A stretch of 64,000 bases of DNA from Verrucomicrobiota bacterium (lineage in GTDB: Bacteria; Verrucomicrobiota; Verrucomicrobiia; Verrucomicrobiales; Akkermansiaceae), in NCBI GenBank assembly GCA_017301995.1, contig JAFLEH010000015.1, forward strand, positions 1 to 64,000. Direction: 5' to 3'. The position numbers and the translations under genes were made by a program. Positions 62,033 to 64,000 of this stretch are shown in pieces. The notes beneath the pieces were generated by a model. It saw only the letters and a list, made by a program, of their open reading frames with translations, was not told where the DNA came from and did not search any database. The stretch's first letter is position 1. The number at the start of each line of letters is the position of its first letter.

Positions 62033-63325
62033 ATGCGCTCCCTCCTCAACGCATTGATCTTCCTGACCCTCGCGCTCACCGCTACCGCGCGGGCGCAGGC
62101 CGTGGACTCGCTCGTAAACCGCTTCGACGAACGTCGCGAACAGGCTGACCTGGATCGCGACGAGCAACTCAAGAAACTCAGCGACTCCTACGTGATCGCG
62201 CTGAAACGTCTGCTCGACCGCACCAAATCGGGAGGCAACCTCGACGCCGTCCGTCCGGTCAATGACGAAATCACCGCCATCGAAGACAAGGCCGCCACTC
62301 TCCCGCCGCTCCCGGACACCGCCCCGGCCGATCTCAAAAAACTCCGCGCCACCTACGACGACAGCCGCCACAAAATTCTCAAGACCCACGCCACTGCTCT
62401 AACCGACCTCGCCGGCAAGCTCGATGCCGCCCTAAAGAAACTCGAAGCGGAGCTTACCAAAACCGGCAAAATCGACGCTGCCGTCGCCGCCCGCGAGGAA
62501 CTCGCCAAGGACCAGGCTCTAACCGACGCCCGCGACCTCCTCAAACTCGGCGGCTCCACCGCCAAGGGCAAACCCGCCCTCCAACTCCGCCGCTACGGCG
62601 ATAACCTCGAAGTCCTCGTCTATTACGACCGCGCCGGCAAAATCTCCATGGACTCCCCCGTCGAAAACACCCGCGAACGCACCGGCGAAGGCAAGGAACT
62701 GGGCGATACCAAAGCAAAGGTGCTCGGCGAGTTTGTCGGCGCCAAAGGATACACGGTCGATCCTTATGTGGCGTTTGATCACATATTCGACGGAAAGGAT
62801 ATCGCGGGAATGATCTTCTTGGGCCTGGATCACGAGACGGGCTTTGACAGCGAGAAGGAAAAAGGCCTAAAAATCTCGTTCACCAAAGGTGAAGCCAAAT
62901 ACCGTTGCGGCATCCTCAAAGGTCTTCTGCCTCCGAAGGCATCAGACGGCACGGTCCAGATCACCGCGCGCTACTTTATTCCTAAAACCAACCGCACAGT
63001 CGATGGGCTGGTGGTAGGTCCTTCAAGTGGCAAGCCTTTGGGGGAGGTGTTCGCTGCCAAAGGCAAATGGACTCGTGCAACCACCTCCGGAATTGCAGCG
63101 GACGAATTGACTTCACTTTTCATCACGCTCAAGCGGGGGGATAATGCTTCAGTCAAGGATACGGCCGGGGAATATGTGGTCCTCGGTGCCCTGAAAGTCG
63201 AATACACCGGCTTCTCAGCGTTCGTGCAAAGGCGTTTCTCTGACGATGGCGGTGCCGGAGATGGGCGAACTGAAGCCGCCGAACAGCCGGCGTCTATCGT
63301 CAATGGTGAGATACTGAAACAGTAG
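62033..63325 (+). CDS. Secreted protein with coiled-coil N-terminus, unknown function
   Basis: 430 residues from ATG 62033; the longer frame runs through a repeat element and is rejected. A signal peptide (A-L-I-F-L-T-L-A-L-T-A-T-A-R-A) is followed by ~150 residues of charged heptad-like sequence (E-R-R-E-Q-A-D-L-D-R-D-E-Q-L). A beta-rich C-terminal domain follows, with D-P-Y-V-A-F-D-H-I-F-D-G-K-D. The coiled-coil plus carbohydrate-like beta domain is common among hypothetical proteins in this phylum. Codon usage changes within the gene: the last third is less GC-rich. Confidence 0.75.
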   Translation: MRSLLNALIFLTLALTATARAQAVDSLVNRFDERREQADLDRDEQLKKLSDSYVIALKRLLDRTKSGGNLDAVRPVNDEITAIEDKAATLPPLPDTAPADLKKLRATYDDSRHKILKTHATALTDLAGKLDAALKKLEAELTKTGKIDAAVAAREELAKDQALTDARDLLKLGGSTAKGKPALQLRRYGDNLEVLVYYDRAGKISMDSPVENTRERTGEGKELGDTKAKVLGEFVGAKGYTVDPYVAFDHIFDGKDIAGMIFLGLDHETGFDSEKEKGLKISFTKGEAKYRCGILKGLLPPKASDGTVQITARYFIPKTNRTVDGLVVGPSSGKPLGEVFAAKGKWTRATTSGIAADELTSLFITLKRGDNASVKDTAGEYVVLGALKVEYTGFSAFVQRRFSDDGGAGDGRTEAAEQPASIVNGEILKQ

Positions 63326-63375
63326 GGCGCGGCGTGCTCTCGGAAAAACCGAAGATTTGCATCAAAAAACCAATT

Positions 63376-64000
63376 ATGAAAGTGCTTATCATTGGCCAAA
63401 ACTTTTATGATGGTTCGGGTGGAGGTGTTACATTACGCAATCTATTTTCAAATTTCAACAAAAACGAAATAGCGCTCGCAACAACATATGACTTGTACAG
63501 TGATGATGATTCAAGGCATGCCGACACTATTTATTTGCTCGGAGACAAGGAATATCATGTGAGATTTCCATTCAGCCTGGCGCAAAAGAAGTTCCAATCA
63601 AAAGTAGCTGATAACTCCAAAATCAAAAACGTAGAAACACCAAATTACAACAAAAAACTTCAGCATCTATTTTCTGGATTTCTTGATTTCATGAGATTTC
63701 TCGGCTTGTATAACTACATGCGCGACATGTCAATTTCCCAGTCATTTTTGGATTGGTATGATCAAGTGAAGCCAGATGTCGTGTATACGCAATTGGGCTC
63801 AGTCTATATGTTGAATTTCATCAATCAGTTAATTGCCTATAGAAAGCCCAGTTTGGCAATACACATTATGGATGATTGGGCTCGATCACTGGCCGGTCGG
63901 GCATTCTACAAAAAATTGATTTTCAGAAGCATTGACAATAAGTTTAAAAATATCATATCTCACTCAAGCAAGAGAATTTGCATTTCGGATGCTATGGCTC
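63376..64000 (+). CDS. Glycosyltransferase-like protein, partial at right edge, AT-rich
   Basis: The first 208 residues of a protein beginning M-K-V-L-I-I-G-Q-N-F-Y-D-G-S-G-G-G-V-T-L. The G-S-G-G-G-V-T-L loop, and D-V-V-Y-T-Q-L-G-S then H-I-M-D-D-W at the expected spacing, suit the N-terminal domain of a GT-B (GT4-type) glycosyltransferase. The gene is strikingly AT-rich compared with everything left of it, pointing to recent acquisition. The catalytic C-terminal domain lies outside the window. Confidence 0.7.
   Translation, partial: MKVLIIGQNFYDGSGGGVTLRNLFSNFNKNEIALATTYDLYSDDDSRHADTIYLLGDKEYHVRFPFSLAQKKFQSKVADNSKIKNVETPNYNKKLQHLFSGFLDFMRFLGLYNYMRDMSISQSFLDWYDQVKPDVVYTQLGSVYMLNFINQLIAYRKPSLAIHIMDDWARSLAGRAFYKKLIFRSIDNKFKNIISHSSKRICISDAMA

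Overview
The window looks like a chromosomal segment of a GC-rich member of the Verrucomicrobiota (Verrucomicrobiales-like). This is an inference from gene content: a giant secreted RCC1 / choice-of-anchor-D protein, a DUF1080 protein, GH89 and GH97 glycosidases, ResB/CcsA cytochrome c assembly and many secreted proteins. No rRNA or other taxonomic marker is present.

Layout. (1) 1-6.85 kb is a more AT-rich mobile gene-cassette array with seven complete attC sites and one truncated site. All genes are small, mostly secreted or membrane proteins of unknown function, and all on the + strand. No integron integrase lies in the window. An IS630-type transposase end truncates the first cassette gene. 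A group II intron (2921-4065) sits precisely inside the third attC core. The array ends against a decapitated AraC-type regulator. (2) 7.2-12 kb holds a DUF1080 protein, a GH89 alpha-N-acetylglucosaminidase and a DEAD-box helicase. (3) 12.2-24.8 kb is one gene for a ~4,180-residue secreted protein with exactly 49 RCC1 repeats (7x7). (4) 25.2-29.1 kb is a lipoprotein-ResB-CcsA cytochrome c biogenesis cluster. (5) 29.1-33.8 kb is a translationally coupled pair, TIR-TM-WD40 followed by SLOG-2TM. It is the best candidate here for an undescribed nucleotide-signalling (Thoeris-like) immune system. (6) 33.9-45 kb holds a rhomboid protease, orphan nuoB-nuoC, a GH97 enzyme, a chimeric XerD remnant, a radical SAM/SPASM gene, UDP-galactopyranose mutase, debris of LRR and GH97 genes, a lipoprotein and a nucleoside hydrolase. 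(7) 45.2-64 kb is a surface-polysaccharide locus: DegT aminotransferase, GDP-fucose synthesis (fcl, gmd), a nucleotidyltransferase/GHMP-kinase fusion, a WecG-type glycosyltransferase, UDP-glucose dehydrogenase, sulfate activation (cysC, cysD, cysN), a methyltransferase, a UDP-HexNAc dehydrogenase, and an AT-rich glycosyltransferase running off the right edge.

How it fits together: the sugar genes make GDP-fucose and uronic or aminouronic acid precursors, and the PAPS-forming genes next to them suggest a sulfated fucose- or uronate-containing exopolysaccharide. The spacers of this locus carry nine copies of a 133-134 bp element with GTAGGGC/GCCCTAC ends, GAAACACCG tandem repeats directly in front of two sugar genes, and three minimal nucleotidyltransferase + small-ORF pairs. 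This pattern is typical of a fast-evolving accessory region.
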